The notes below the pieces were generated by a model. The model saw only the letters and a list, made by a program, of their open reading frames with translations. It did not search any database and was not told the origin of the DNA. From the NCBI RefSeq assembly GCF_019352175.1, contig NZ_JACBYI010000039.1:1-64000 (forward strand): DNA of 64,000 nucleotides. Reading direction: 5' to 3'. The position numbers and the translations under genes are program-made. This document shows positions 16,122-24,467 of the stretch, piece after piece. Source of the DNA: Paenibacillus sp. S150 (GTDB taxonomy: Bacteria; Bacillota; Bacilli; Paenibacillales; Paenibacillaceae). Position 1 is the first letter of the stretch; each line of letters starts with the position of its first letter.

Positions 16122-18349
16122 GAGACAACAAGACCAAATCACCGCTGGACCTGCAATCGAAGCTGGAAGGGCAGACGCGTTATGTGCATGATATGAATCT
16201 GCCCGGGCAGCTGGTAGGGGCAATATACCGCAGTCCCTATGCCCATGCCCGGATTACAAGACTGGATGTGGAGCGCGCCCGGGAAGTGGAAGGTGTAGTT
16301 GCCGTCATTACCGCAGCGGATGTCCCCGAGCATCAATACGGACCTACCAAGTTCAAGGATTGGAACATTCTGGCGAAGGACCGGGTCTTGTTCATCGGGG
16401 ACGAGATCGCGGCGGTGGCTGCCGAGACGAAAGAGGCCGCCGCCAAGGCGCTGGCGCTGATCGAGGCCGACTTCGAGCCGCTGCCCGGCGTATTCGATCC
16501 TGAAGCGGCCATGGCCCCGGATGCCCCGGCGCTTCATGAGGATGCGGAGCTGAACCGGCCTATGCATATTGAACTGGAGCGCGGAGATGTGGAGCGGGGG
16601 AAACGTGAGGCTGTTGTTGTCAAAGGCGGGCGCTACCGCTCCAACCGGATATATCAGGGCCACCTGGAGCCGATCGGAGCCATTGCCAGCTGGTCCGATG
16701 AAGAAGGCATTACCATCTGGGCCCCTTCGCATATCCCCTACCGGGCCAGAGAAACCTATGCAGCCGGCTTCGGCTTGCCTGAGGATAAGGTGCGGATTAT
16801 CGTTCCCCCCATCGGCGGATCGTTCGGCTCCAAGTATGTGCTGAAGGTGCATGTCATCGCCGCTGCGCTGGCCATGGCCGCCCGCCGTCCGGTCAAAATC
16901 GTCATGGACCGCTATGAGGATATGATTACGGCGCATCCCCGCGTGCCGCTTATCTTTGATATTGAAATCGGTGCGGACCGGGACGGCAACTTTGTCTACA
17001 AAGAGCTGGCTGTCTATGCCGATGCCGGTGCAAGAGTGTACTGGAGTCCCAATGTAATCTCCACGGCCTGCACCCGGCCGGATAATATCTACCATTTCCG
17101 CAACGTGAGGTCGGAGGGCCATTTATGCTACAGCAACAACAGTCCGACGACCTGCATGCGCGGCTTCGGAAATGCCGAAATGCTCTTTGCTGTGGAGAGC
17201 GTGATTGATGAAATTGCCCTTGAGCTGAACATGGACCCGGCGCAGCTGCGCCTGAATAATATCGTCCATCAAGGCGACACCACTATCCACGGGTACGAGC
17301 TGGATACCTGCGAGCTGGAGCAGTGCATTGAGAAGGTGAAGGAGCTGTCCGGCTGGTCGAGAAGGAACGAGCTTCCGCAGTACAGGGGGCTCGGACTTGC
17401 GGTAGCGAACCATGTCTCCGGCTTTCGGGCCATTGACCCCCGGTTCGACGGCTCTACGTCGGTAGTCCGGCTCAAGAGCGACGGAACACTGGAGGTGGAG
17501 ACAGGGGAGATTGAGCTGGGCCAAGGCATGTCCCTGACGTATGCGCGGATTGCCAGCCGCACACTCGGAATTGCGGAAAGCGGGGTGCTGGTGAAATCCG
17601 GCGATACCGGCCGTTATCCGTATGGGCTGGGCACGCTGGCTTCACGAAGTACGGTAATGGGGGGCAATGCCGTCCGGATGGCTGCCGGGTCCATCCGGCG
17701 GGTGATACTGGAGCTTGCGGCGGAGGTTCTGGGTGAAGGGGTGCAGTGGCAGGAAGGTACCCTTATTCATGAAGGACGGTCATATTCATTGTCTGATGCC
17801 TCAGCCTGGTACCGTGCCAGACATGCCGGTGAAGAGCTGGAGATCAAGGAGACCTATGTTCCGGATACCGTGCTGCCGGATGCAACCTATTATGGGCATC
17901 CCTCCCCCAACTATCCATTTGCGGCACATGTTGCCGAAGTGGAAGTGGACCCGGATACGGGACGGACCCGGGTAGTGGGCTACTGGGCCGTACATGACTC
18001 TGGCACCATCATTCACGAGACGATGGCCAAGGGCCAGGTGTTTGGAGCGGTCGCCCAGGGGATCGGCTGGGTAACGATGGAGGATTTCGTGGTCAAAGAG
18101 GGGCGCGTAATGAATCCCTCCCTGATGGACTACCGGATGCCGGGTGCGAAGGATATCCCGCAAATCGAGGTAGCTTTTATCCAGGAAGCCGATCCCCACG
18201 GCCCTATGGGCGCCAAATCGATTGGCGAGGTTGCGCTTGATCCTGTACCCGGCGCGATTGCCAATGCTATTGCCCATGCCACAGGCAAGCGCGGCTATGA
18301 TCTTCCGCTGTCGGCGGAGCGGGTCTGGAGAATGCTGCATCCGGAATAA
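16118..18349 (+). CDS. Molybdopterin-binding large subunit of a molybdenum hydroxylase (CoxL/XdhA-type)
   Basis: From ATG 16118, overlapping the small-subunit stop, this is a 743-residue protein; longer in-frame extension lies inside the small-subunit gene and is rejected. It begins with the aldehyde-oxidase/xanthine-dehydrogenase a/b hammerhead domain (TRYVHDMNLPGQLVGAIYRS). The Mo-binding domain contains GGSFGSKYVLKVH, TTCMRGFGNAE and, near the end, PMGAKSIGEVAL with Glu704 at the position of the catalytic glutamate. The active-site loop lacks the Cys-containing AYRCSFR motif of true CO dehydrogenases, so it is a hydroxylase that adds oxygen from water to a carbon next to ring nitrogen or to an aldehyde. 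Substrate unknown. Confidence 0.95.
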   Translation: MRDNKTKSPLDLQSKLEGQTRYVHDMNLPGQLVGAIYRSPYAHARITRLDVERAREVEGVVAVITAADVPEHQYGPTKFKDWNILAKDRVLFIGDEIAAVAAETKEAAAKALALIEADFEPLPGVFDPEAAMAPDAPALHEDAELNRPMHIELERGDVERGKREAVVVKGGRYRSNRIYQGHLEPIGAIASWSDEEGITIWAPSHIPYRARETYAAGFGLPEDKVRIIVPPIGGSFGSKYVLKVHVIAAALAMAARRPVKIVMDRYEDMITAHPRVPLIFDIEIGADRDGNFVYKELAVYADAGARVYWSPNVISTACTRPDNIYHFRNVRSEGHLCYSNNSPTTCMRGFGNAEMLFAVESVIDEIALELNMDPAQLRLNNIVHQGDTTIHGYELDTCELEQCIEKVKELSGWSRRNELPQYRGLGLAVANHVSGFRAIDPRFDGSTSVVRLKSDGTLEVETGEIELGQGMSLTYARIASRTLGIAESGVLVKSGDTGRYPYGLGTLASRSTVMGGNAVRMAAGSIRRVILELAAEVLGEGVQWQEGTLIHEGRSYSLSDASAWYRARHAGEELEIKETYVPDTVLPDATYYGHPSPNYPFAAHVAEVEVDPDTGRTRVVGYWAVHDSGTIIHETMAKGQVFGAVAQGIGWVTMEDFVVKEGRVMNPSLMDYRMPGAKDIPQIEVAFIQEADPHGPMGAKSIGEVALDPVPGAIANAIAHATGKRGYDLPLSAERVWRMLHPE

Positions 18350-18400
18350 GAAGCATTGCGGGGCAAGGCTATAAAAAATATGCTGTGGAGGTGAGTGGAT

Positions 18401-19516
18401 GTGGAAGAGCTGCTGCAGGTATTGCTGGACTGCCGGCTTCAGGGCAGGGAATGTGTAATGGCTGTCATTGTGAAGGTGGATGGCTCTGCCTACCGCCGGG
18501 AAGGGGCAAGGTGCCTGATCATGCCGGACGGGGAAGTTACGGGAATTCTCAGTGGAGGCTGCATTGAAGAGGATCTCCGCGGGCATGCGGCCGGGGTGCT
18601 GGAGTCGGGAGAGCCCTGCCGGGTATTCTATGATTTCCGGGCAGGGGAAGATGATGTCTGGGGAACCGGCATTGGCTGCAACGGAGCCATTACCGTCTGG
18701 CTGGAGCCTTATGCTCCCAGCCGTTTTCCCGGGCAGGCGGAGAGGATTCTGGAAGACCTGCGAAGCCGCCTGCTAACACGGAATGCCTATGAAACGGCTA
18801 CGGTATTGTCCTCAACAGACAGCAGCGTCTACCCTCCCGGTACCCGCCTGACATTAAGCGGCGGCACTCTTTCCGAGAAGCCCGGTGAAGTCCGGAAAGC
18901 CGGAATGGCCGAAAGAAGGGTTAATGGCGTCCGGCTGGAGCTGCTGGTTGAACGCATTACCCCGCGTCCCGAGATGGTTATTATCGGAGCCGGTGAAGAT
19001 GCCAGAGTGCTCTGCAGCATGGCTAAAATGCTGCAGTGGCGCGTGACCATCCTTTATCATTTAACAGATAAAGTCAGCAGGGAGCGCTTCACGGATGCCG
19101 ATGAAATCCGGATTATTCCCCGGCTGGCTTTTGAGCAGGCTGATGCAGCAGGCAAATATGTGGTGATTCTGACCCATAATCTGGAGCTGGACCGCGAGGC
19201 AGTACGGAGACTGCTGCCTGAGGATGCGGCTTATATTGGATTGGTGGGTTCCCGCTACAGGCTGGAGCGTATTCTTGAAGGTATTGAAGCGGAGCATCAC
19301 AGCTTTGACCGTACCTTGCTGGGCAAGCTGTATTCCCCGGCCGGACTGGATATCGGTGCCGAAACTCCGCAGGAAATCGCCATGAGCATTATTGCTGAGG
19401 CCACCGCATTGCGCAACGGCAAATCCGGCGGACCGCTGCGAGATCGGAAGGGGCTTCCACTTCCAATCTCCGCCCGGGACAAGCTGGTTGCCCATGGAGG
19501 CCAACATGGCAAATGA
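18401..19516 (+). CDS. XdhC/CoxI-family molybdenum hydroxylase maturation protein
   Basis: The protein (371 residues from GTG 18401, nine bases after GGAGG; GTG 18395 is also possible) has the XdhC_CoxI N-terminal domain (VDGSAYRREGARCLIMPDGEVTG in parts: GSAYRREGARCLI then GGCIEEDL) and a C-terminal Rossmann-like domain (MVIIGAGEDARVLCSMAK, then VVILTHNLELD, IGLVGSRYR, GAETPQEIAMSIIAEATALR). XdhC binds the cofactor, promotes its sulfuration and hands it to the large subunit. It supports the reading of the preceding genes as a real molybdenum enzyme. Confidence 0.93.
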   Translation: MEELLQVLLDCRLQGRECVMAVIVKVDGSAYRREGARCLIMPDGEVTGILSGGCIEEDLRGHAAGVLESGEPCRVFYDFRAGEDDVWGTGIGCNGAITVWLEPYAPSRFPGQAERILEDLRSRLLTRNAYETATVLSSTDSSVYPPGTRLTLSGGTLSEKPGEVRKAGMAERRVNGVRLELLVERITPRPEMVIIGAGEDARVLCSMAKMLQWRVTILYHLTDKVSRERFTDADEIRIIPRLAFEQADAAGKYVVILTHNLELDREAVRRLLPEDAAYIGLVGSRYRLERILEGIEAEHHSFDRTLLGKLYSPAGLDIGAETPQEIAMSIIAEATALRNGKSGGPLRDRKGLPLPISARDKLVAHGGQHGK

Positions 19517-20126
19517 GATCTGGGCGCTTGTCCTTGCTGCCGGTGCTTCACGGAGGATGGGGCAGCCGAAGCAACTGCTGCCGGCGGCGGAAGGAAGCCT
19601 GCTGCAGCAGGTGGTGAGGCGGAGCCTTGCCGCCGATTCTTGCCGCGTAGCGGTGGTCGCGGCGCAGAACGGTCCGGTTCAGCGTGCCCATCTGGAGGAG
19701 CTGCCCGTCCATTTCATTACAACCGGCCGTTCGGAGTCGGGCCTGGGCGCTTCGCTTGCGGCCGGTCTGCAGGAATTAATGTCCCTGTATTCTCCGCAGG
19801 CGCTGATGGTTCTCCTGGGAGATCAGCCTGAAGTGCAGAGCGAAGCCATCAGGGGCGTTGCCGGACGGTTCAGGCAGACCGGCGCGCTGATTGTCCAAGC
19901 CCGCTATGATGACCGGCCGGCGCATCCGGTATTATTCCATGCCGGGCTGTTCCCGGAGCTGCTGGAGCTGTCCGGAGACAATGGGGCCAAGGGGCTGCTG
20001 CGCAAATATGCGGAGCAGATCCATTACTTTCCGGTGGCTGGTCCTGGCCCGAAGGATATTGACACTCCGGAGGAATACCGGAATTATCTCCTGAATGCAG
20101 GACTTGGAAACAAGGGGAACTGCTAA
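19506..20126 (+). CDS. MocA-like molybdenum cofactor cytidylyltransferase
   Basis: A 206-residue nucleotidyltransferase from ATG 19506, with ATGGAGG just upstream and an 11-base overlap with the xdhC-like gene. Motifs are the N-terminal LVLAAGASRRMGQPKQLLP (CTP and Mg site) and VLLGDQPEV in the middle. MocA converts molybdopterin to its cytosine dinucleotide, the form used by CoxL-type hydroxylases. Its presence at the operon end is consistent with a cytosine-dinucleotide cofactor for this enzyme. Confidence 0.9.
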   Translation: MANEIWALVLAAGASRRMGQPKQLLPAAEGSLLQQVVRRSLAADSCRVAVVAAQNGPVQRAHLEELPVHFITTGRSESGLGASLAAGLQELMSLYSPQALMVLLGDQPEVQSEAIRGVAGRFRQTGALIVQARYDDRPAHPVLFHAGLFPELLELSGDNGAKGLLRKYAEQIHYFPVAGPGPKDIDTPEEYRNYLLNAGLGNKGNC

Positions 20127-20147
20127 AGGCATATCCCGCAGCGCATC

Positions 20148-20187
20148 ACGGCTGTACCCCCGAAATGGGCGGTGCAGCCGTTTTTTT
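20148..20187 (+). terminator. Terminator of the molybdenum hydroxylase operon
   Basis: ACGGCTG (20148-20154) pairs with CAGCCGT (20175-20181), with additional inner pairing of CCC with GGG, followed by seven T. It is 22 bases after the MocA-like gene. Confidence 0.8.
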
Positions 20188-20189
20188 AA

Positions 20190-20265
20190 GATGTATGTTT
20201 TTGGGTCCTCGCAAAGTACCTGAGTAATCATTGAAGCCAAGGCCCCACTTTGTGGGGTTATTTTG
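20190..20265. repeat. Copy of a ~70-bp repeated element with a terminator-like hairpin
   Basis: The block ATGTTTTTGGGTCCTCGCAA onward, through AAGTACCTGAGTAATCAT to GGCCCCACTTTGTGGGGTTATT, recurs at 36079-36152 with about ten differences, and a more diverged form lies around 2310-2370 as the asp23 terminator. The hairpin is CCCCAC-TTT-GTGGGG. Confidence 0.7.
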
Positions 20266-20463
20266 ACGGGCTTGTATAGAAGAGAGCGGCAGCGCCGGGA
20301 ATGGAGCAGCCCCTTCGCCCGGGACTAAGGCAGCGGGCTTTTGTGCTGAATAAGAATAGATAGAGCAGCAAGGATGACTTCTCTGCCCGCAGATAATGGC
20401 TGGGAGTCATCTTTGTTTGCACAGGTCGGATTTATAACAGGAAGCGAATCGTTAAAAGAGCTG

Positions 20464-21480
20464 TTAAGGGAGTTTTGCAGGAGCTGCCGGTTGAGTATAT
20501 TGGCTGCGGTAATCGGTCGGAGAGATTCCTTCCAGCTTTCTGAACGCCCGGATAAAGGAATTCCGGTTATTGAACCCGACCGAAGCCCAGATGTCCTGAA
20601 TCGGCATGCCCGACCGGGCCAGCAGTTCTTTCGCCTTTCCAATCCGCAGTTCTTGTAAATACTGGTGAAACGGACGCCCCAGCTCTTTTTGAGCAACCGG
20701 GACATGTAATTGGAGGTCGTATGGAACTTGTCGGCCAGCGGCTCGAGATGAATGTCCTCATGATAATGCGTATCGATAAATTCTTTATAGATGAGATACT
20801 CCTGCCGGTTGGCCTCCGGATTCACGGCATCCATAATTGCAGTAAAGAAACGGGTGATGAACTCCGTTGCCCCATCCATTGACAAAGCCGCATCCGACAG
20901 GATCACCCGGATATAATCCCGGTATACGGCTTCGGACAAGGTGGCGTCTTTATGCTTCAGAACTTGAGACCCGATTACAAATAGCTGTAAAAAAAGCTCC
21001 TTCAGCTCAATATCACTTATTCCTCCGGGCACGTTATCATTAAGGACCGTTCCCAGCAGCGTTGCCGCCGTTTCCGATTCCTCGCTCCCTGAATAATGGA
21101 TTCGTTCCTTCTGGAACGGAGAGGTGCGTCACATGGCCTTCATCGCATCGCATCCATATAGGACTGCTGCAAGCCCTCAAATCCTTTATGAATATGCCCG
21201 ACTCCGACGGATAAGCTCAGGACTTCTTCATTGCTGCAGACACCGGTTTCCAGGACAGCAAAATACGGCTCCAGCTCCTTCTGACGGTCGGCAAGCTGCG
21301 GAGCATTGGCCAACAGGCCAAATACATTGGTTTCTATTTCTACAATAATCCATTGCCTTACTGCCGGTATATTGGTTTTCATCATCTGCAAAATACGGCT
21401 GCGCCACTGCTCCAGGGCGAATCCCTCGTTGGCTCAAGCACCGGCCGGGTAGACGCCCTGTTGGCATTTCTCGATCATCA
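20464..21480 (-). pseudogene. AraC-family regulator, decayed (YesN-like)
   Basis: The minus strand carries pieces of one AraC-type regulator in different frames. The C-terminal piece (stop at 20464) reads the second helix-turn-helix, ELRIGKAKELLARSGMP then WASVGFNNRNSFIRAFRKLE and GISPTDYR; the upstream piece (from about 21032) reads EDIHLEPLADKFHTTSNYM then SRLLKKSWGVRFT. The two are one base out of frame near 20660. Further upstream, EGFALEQWRSRILQMMKTN to EVLSLSVGVGHIHKGFEGLQ (21140-21440) is separated by stops, with a TGA at about 21434 inside the same reading. At least three lesions make the gene non-functional. Confidence 0.8.
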
Positions 21481-21497
21481 CTGACAAATGAACGTAT

Positions 21498-21540
21498 AGG
21501 CCGTCCCCGGTCCGCGAATTGAGCGGACCGGGGACGGCCT
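21498..21540. terminator. Perfect 18-bp hairpin (bidirectional terminator-like)
   Basis: AGGCCGTCCCCGGTCCGC (21498-21515) is exactly complementary to GCGGACCGGGGACGGCCT (21523-21540) with a 7-base loop GAATTGA. No long T tract follows on either side. It lies between the broken AraC gene and a dehydrogenase remnant, so it may be a former convergent or minus-strand terminator for the dehydrogenase gene. Confidence 0.6.
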
Positions 21541-21585
21541 TCTGCAGGCTGAATGATGTATTCATGGCCGGGTACCCGTTTGGGA

Positions 21586-21660
21586 TTACACCCGGGTCCA
21601 GCCTCCGTCCACATACGGCGTCTGGCCTGTCATGCAGCCGGAAGCGCCTGAGGCCCGCTT
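21586..21660 (-). pseudogene. C-terminal remnant of a short-chain dehydrogenase
   Basis: The minus strand ends in GCMTGQTPYVDGGWTRV and a TAA stop at 21586-21588, which is the characteristic C-terminus of SDR-family oxidoreductases (TGQ...VDGG). Only about 20-25 residues are recognisable before the reading is lost; nothing of the Rossmann fold remains between here and sigK. Confidence 0.6.
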
Positions 21661-21805
21661 TAAGGAATGAGCGTTCCTCAGCCCGTACCTATTTCCCGAG
21701 TACATGCACTTCTGGGCACTTACCCACATACAATAAAATGACCATGAACCCGCAGTTCTCACTACTGACCGGTTTCATTGTACATGTGCGGGAGGTGTCG
21801 CCAAG

Positions 21806-22507
21806 TTGCCGGGAATAATAAGTACAATCGCGCTGCTGATCAAAGAACTGACACTGCTGGTATCCTACGTAAGGAACAACGCTTTTCCCCAACCGCTCTC
21901 GGAGCAGGATGAAAGCAAATACTTAGGGATGATGGCCGAGGGAGATGCCAAAGCACGGAACTTGCTGATTGAGCATAACCTGCGGCTCGTTGCCCATATC
22001 GTCAAAAAATTCGACAACACCGGCGAAGACATGGAGGACCTGATCTCCATCGGCACCATCGGCCTGATCAAGGCGATTGAGAGCTACCGCCCGAACAAAG
22101 GCACCAAACTGGCGACTTTCGCGGCTCGTTGTATAGAAAATGAAATTTTGATGCATCTCCGTTCTCTGAAGAAGACCCGCAAGGATGTGTCCCTCCACGA
22201 TCCGATAGGTACGGATAAAGAGGGCAACGAAATAACACTGATTGATATTCTCGGCTCCGAGGCCGACGATGTGATCAAGGAAGTCGATCTGAAAATCGAG
22301 AAGAGCAAAATCTACCGCAACCTCGACATCCTGGATGACCGGGAGAAGGAAGTAGTAGTCGGGCGCTTCGGCTTAGATACAGGCGGGGAAGAGCGGACGC
22401 AGCGGGAGATTGCCAAGGAGCTGGGCATCAGCCGGAGCTATGTGTCGCGTATAGAGAAAAGAGCGCTCATGAAGCTGTATCATGAGTTTTATAAGGTGAA
22501 GCGGTGA
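21806..22507 (+). CDS. RNA polymerase sporulation sigma factor SigK
   Basis: A 233-residue sigma-70 factor. It has a short hydrophobic N-terminal pro-sequence (ISTIALLIKELTLLVSYV), region 2 (LRLVAHIVKKFDNTGEDMEDLISIGTIGLIKAI, within about 60-95), and region 4 (KTQREIAKEL-like TQREIAKELGISRSYVSRIEKRALMKL). This matches SigK, the late mother-cell factor, made as a membrane-associated precursor. TTG 21806 follows GGGAGG by ten bases. The gene is whole here, not interrupted as in Bacillus subtilis, but a second, 5'-truncated copy lies at 26982, and the DNA between them looks like inserted, decayed material. Confidence 0.93.
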   Translation: MPGIISTIALLIKELTLLVSYVRNNAFPQPLSEQDESKYLGMMAEGDAKARNLLIEHNLRLVAHIVKKFDNTGEDMEDLISIGTIGLIKAIESYRPNKGTKLATFAARCIENEILMHLRSLKKTRKDVSLHDPIGTDKEGNEITLIDILGSEADDVIKEVDLKIEKSKIYRNLDILDDREKEVVVGRFGLDTGGEERTQREIAKELGISRSYVSRIEKRALMKLYHEFYKVKR

Positions 22508-22516
22508 GCGTATCGG

Positions 22517-22541
22517 GTCTGTCTTTTGACAGACTCTTTTT
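22517..22541 (+). terminator. sigK terminator
   Basis: GTCTGTC (22517-22523) and GACAGAC (22528-22534) form a perfect 7-bp stem with a TTTT loop, followed by TCTTTTTG. It is nine bases after the sigK stop. Confidence 0.85.
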
Positions 22542-22671
22542 GTTGTCGAAATTTAGACGTATAGTTCAAAAGAATTATGTAAAAAGTAGGGTTTCCATGT
22601 AGAACATTTGAAATCTGGTGTTATAATTTGGATAAACAAATCCTGTTATTACGTAATTTGGAGGGGTAAAG

Positions 22672-24154
22672 GTGGCTCGGAGTTTTGGAAGTACAGTTAA
22701 TAAAATGATTAAAGAAACTGCGAAAGTGCAACGTGCAGCTGAAAGATCAAGAAATGCCGCTATTCGTGAGCAGGAAAGGCATCTAAGGCTACAGCGGCAA
22801 TATGAACGTGAGAATGAGCGTGCGATTAAACAATCCATCCGTGAGCAAAATGCATATGTAAAAGAACAAAAGGTGCTATACATAGAAGGACGTAAAGAAG
22901 AAACGAATGATTATAATGAAGAAATTCTTTACCGGCTGAATGAATTTAAGACAATTATAAGTGAAACGATCGGTGTGGATGACATGATTTCATTCGAATC
23001 ACTTTATAAGAAGGATGAATATCCTGAGTTCGTTGTCCCCTACGTTAAGCCACTTCCGGCTGATTAAGGAAAATGAAATATACCTCAGCACTGCAAGAGC
23101 AGAATATGACGAGGCAAAGCGTTTATACCTAGAGGAAATAGCATCTCATAATAGCTCCATTGATGATTTTAAAACTAGCTATTTCAATAAAGACAAAGAG
23201 GCCATTGAATCTTATAGCACTTTGGTTCTGGAACGATCCAATTACAGTGACATTTTCCCGCAAACCTTTGATTTATTCTATTTGGAAGAGAGCAAAGAAT
23301 TATTAGTAGAGTATGAATTACCGGATGTGACGGCTGTACCAAAGAATAAGGAATATAAGTATACACAGAGCCGGGATGAGATTAAAGGCATTCCTTTTAA
23401 ACCCAAGGAATTGAATGAGATGTACTCTATACTTGTAGCTTCAATAGCACTCCGTACACTCCATGAGCTTTTTGAAGCTGACCAAGGGAACCATTTGGAT
23501 TCTGTCGTGTTTAATGGAGTAGTATCCACAGTGGACTTAAGTACAGGGCTTGACATCCGGCCGTGCATATTGACCATTCAGACCCGGAAAGACGAATTCA
23601 TGAAGTTCGATCTCGCCAGAGTGGAGATTCTTGCATGTGTAAAAGGTCTTAAAGCCCAGTTCTCCCCTTCAGTAACTGAGCTTACCCCAGTCAAACCAAT
23701 TGTCGATCTTGTCATGTACGATAAACGATTTGTAAATGAAAGAGATATGATAGCTACTCTTGATACACGAACCAACCTTTTGGAGATGGACCCTTTTGAT
23801 TTTGAACATTTGGTATGTAACTTGTTTTCGAAAATGGGTCTTGAGTCTAAACTGACACGCTCTAGCCGAGATGGTGGAGTAGATGTCATTGCTTTTGACC
23901 CGCGCCCTGTATTTGGTGGGAAATATGTTATTCAGGCAAAAAGATATAAAAATACCGTAGAGGTTGCTGCAGTCCGAGACTTATACGGTACCATGATGAA
24001 CGAGAATGCATCGAAGGGTATTTTGGTTACCACATCATCGTATGGGCCTGATGCCAGAAGTTTTGCCAAAGACAAGCCCATTGAATTAATCGATGGCCGG
24101 GTACTTTTGCATATGTTAGAGGAGCAGGGGATTCATGCGAAGATTCAGTTGTGA
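22672..24154 (+). pseudogene. Mrr-like restriction endonuclease, frameshifted
   Basis: A first frame starts at GTG 22672 after GGAGGGG and encodes a highly charged helical region (AAERSRNAAIREQERHLRLQ and on), ending at 23067. The second frame (23015-24154) continues the coil and holds the nuclease: LEMDPFDFEHLVCNLFSKMG, then TRSSRDGGVDVIAFDP and KYVIQAKRYKNTVEVAAVRD. The D-(x)n-Q-x-K arrangement (GGVDVIA...IQAKRYK) is the Mrr/PD-(D/E)XK core that cleaves modified DNA. The two frames overlap without a start signal for the second, so one frameshift near 23050 most likely broke a ~490-residue protein. The downstream piece could still be made alone, but I see no ribosome site for it. Confidence 0.7.
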
Positions 24155-24204
24155 AATGGTCTGTGGCTGAGACAAGAAGTTTTGCCAACTGGGTAGCTGG
24201 CAAT

Positions 24205-24456
24205 TGAAGCGACACAAATAATCGAAAAACTCATTCAAATGGCCAAGGATGTAAATCAGGCCGTTCAACGTGGGGAGAGCATGGGTATGATTGCTGGGAC
24301 ATTGAGGCAGAATGTATGCGCTCAGATGAAAGTTACAATTAAACGATTACTAAAAAATACGGTTATCCGCCCGATCTCGAACAGCTTGCTATTGATATGG
24401 TGCTGAAACAGGCTGAAGCTATAAGTGCGACATCTGCGGGAAATTTCCGCTATTAA
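24205..24456 (+). pseudogene. C-terminal remnant of a type I restriction HsdR subunit
   Basis: The reading IIEKLIQMAKDVNQAVQRGE, then MKVTIKRLLK, then after a one-base shift YGYPPDLEQLAIDMVLKQAE and a TAA stop, follows the order of the HsdR C-terminal helical region (KLI.IA..I..A..RGE, ...K..VKRLLRKYGYPPD). A segment of about 50 residues that normally lies in the middle is missing, and an A-run (CTAAAAAATACG) carries the frameshift. No HsdM or HsdS is nearby. Recognition is by memory of the family, so moderate confidence. Confidence 0.6.
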
Positions 24457-24467
24457 GGAGAACGGCT

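Noticed and set aside
16118..18349. Assignment as carbon monoxide dehydrogenase
   Set aside because: The active-site loop does not have the Cys-containing motif of true CO dehydrogenases, so only the broader hydroxylase family is claimed.
21806..22507. sigK interrupted by a skin-type element
   Set aside because: The gene is complete and in frame here; the extra copy is downstream and truncated.
23015..24154. Independent nuclease gene starting at 23015
   Set aside because: The first residues lack a ribosome site and continue the coil of the preceding frame, so a frameshifted single gene is more likely.
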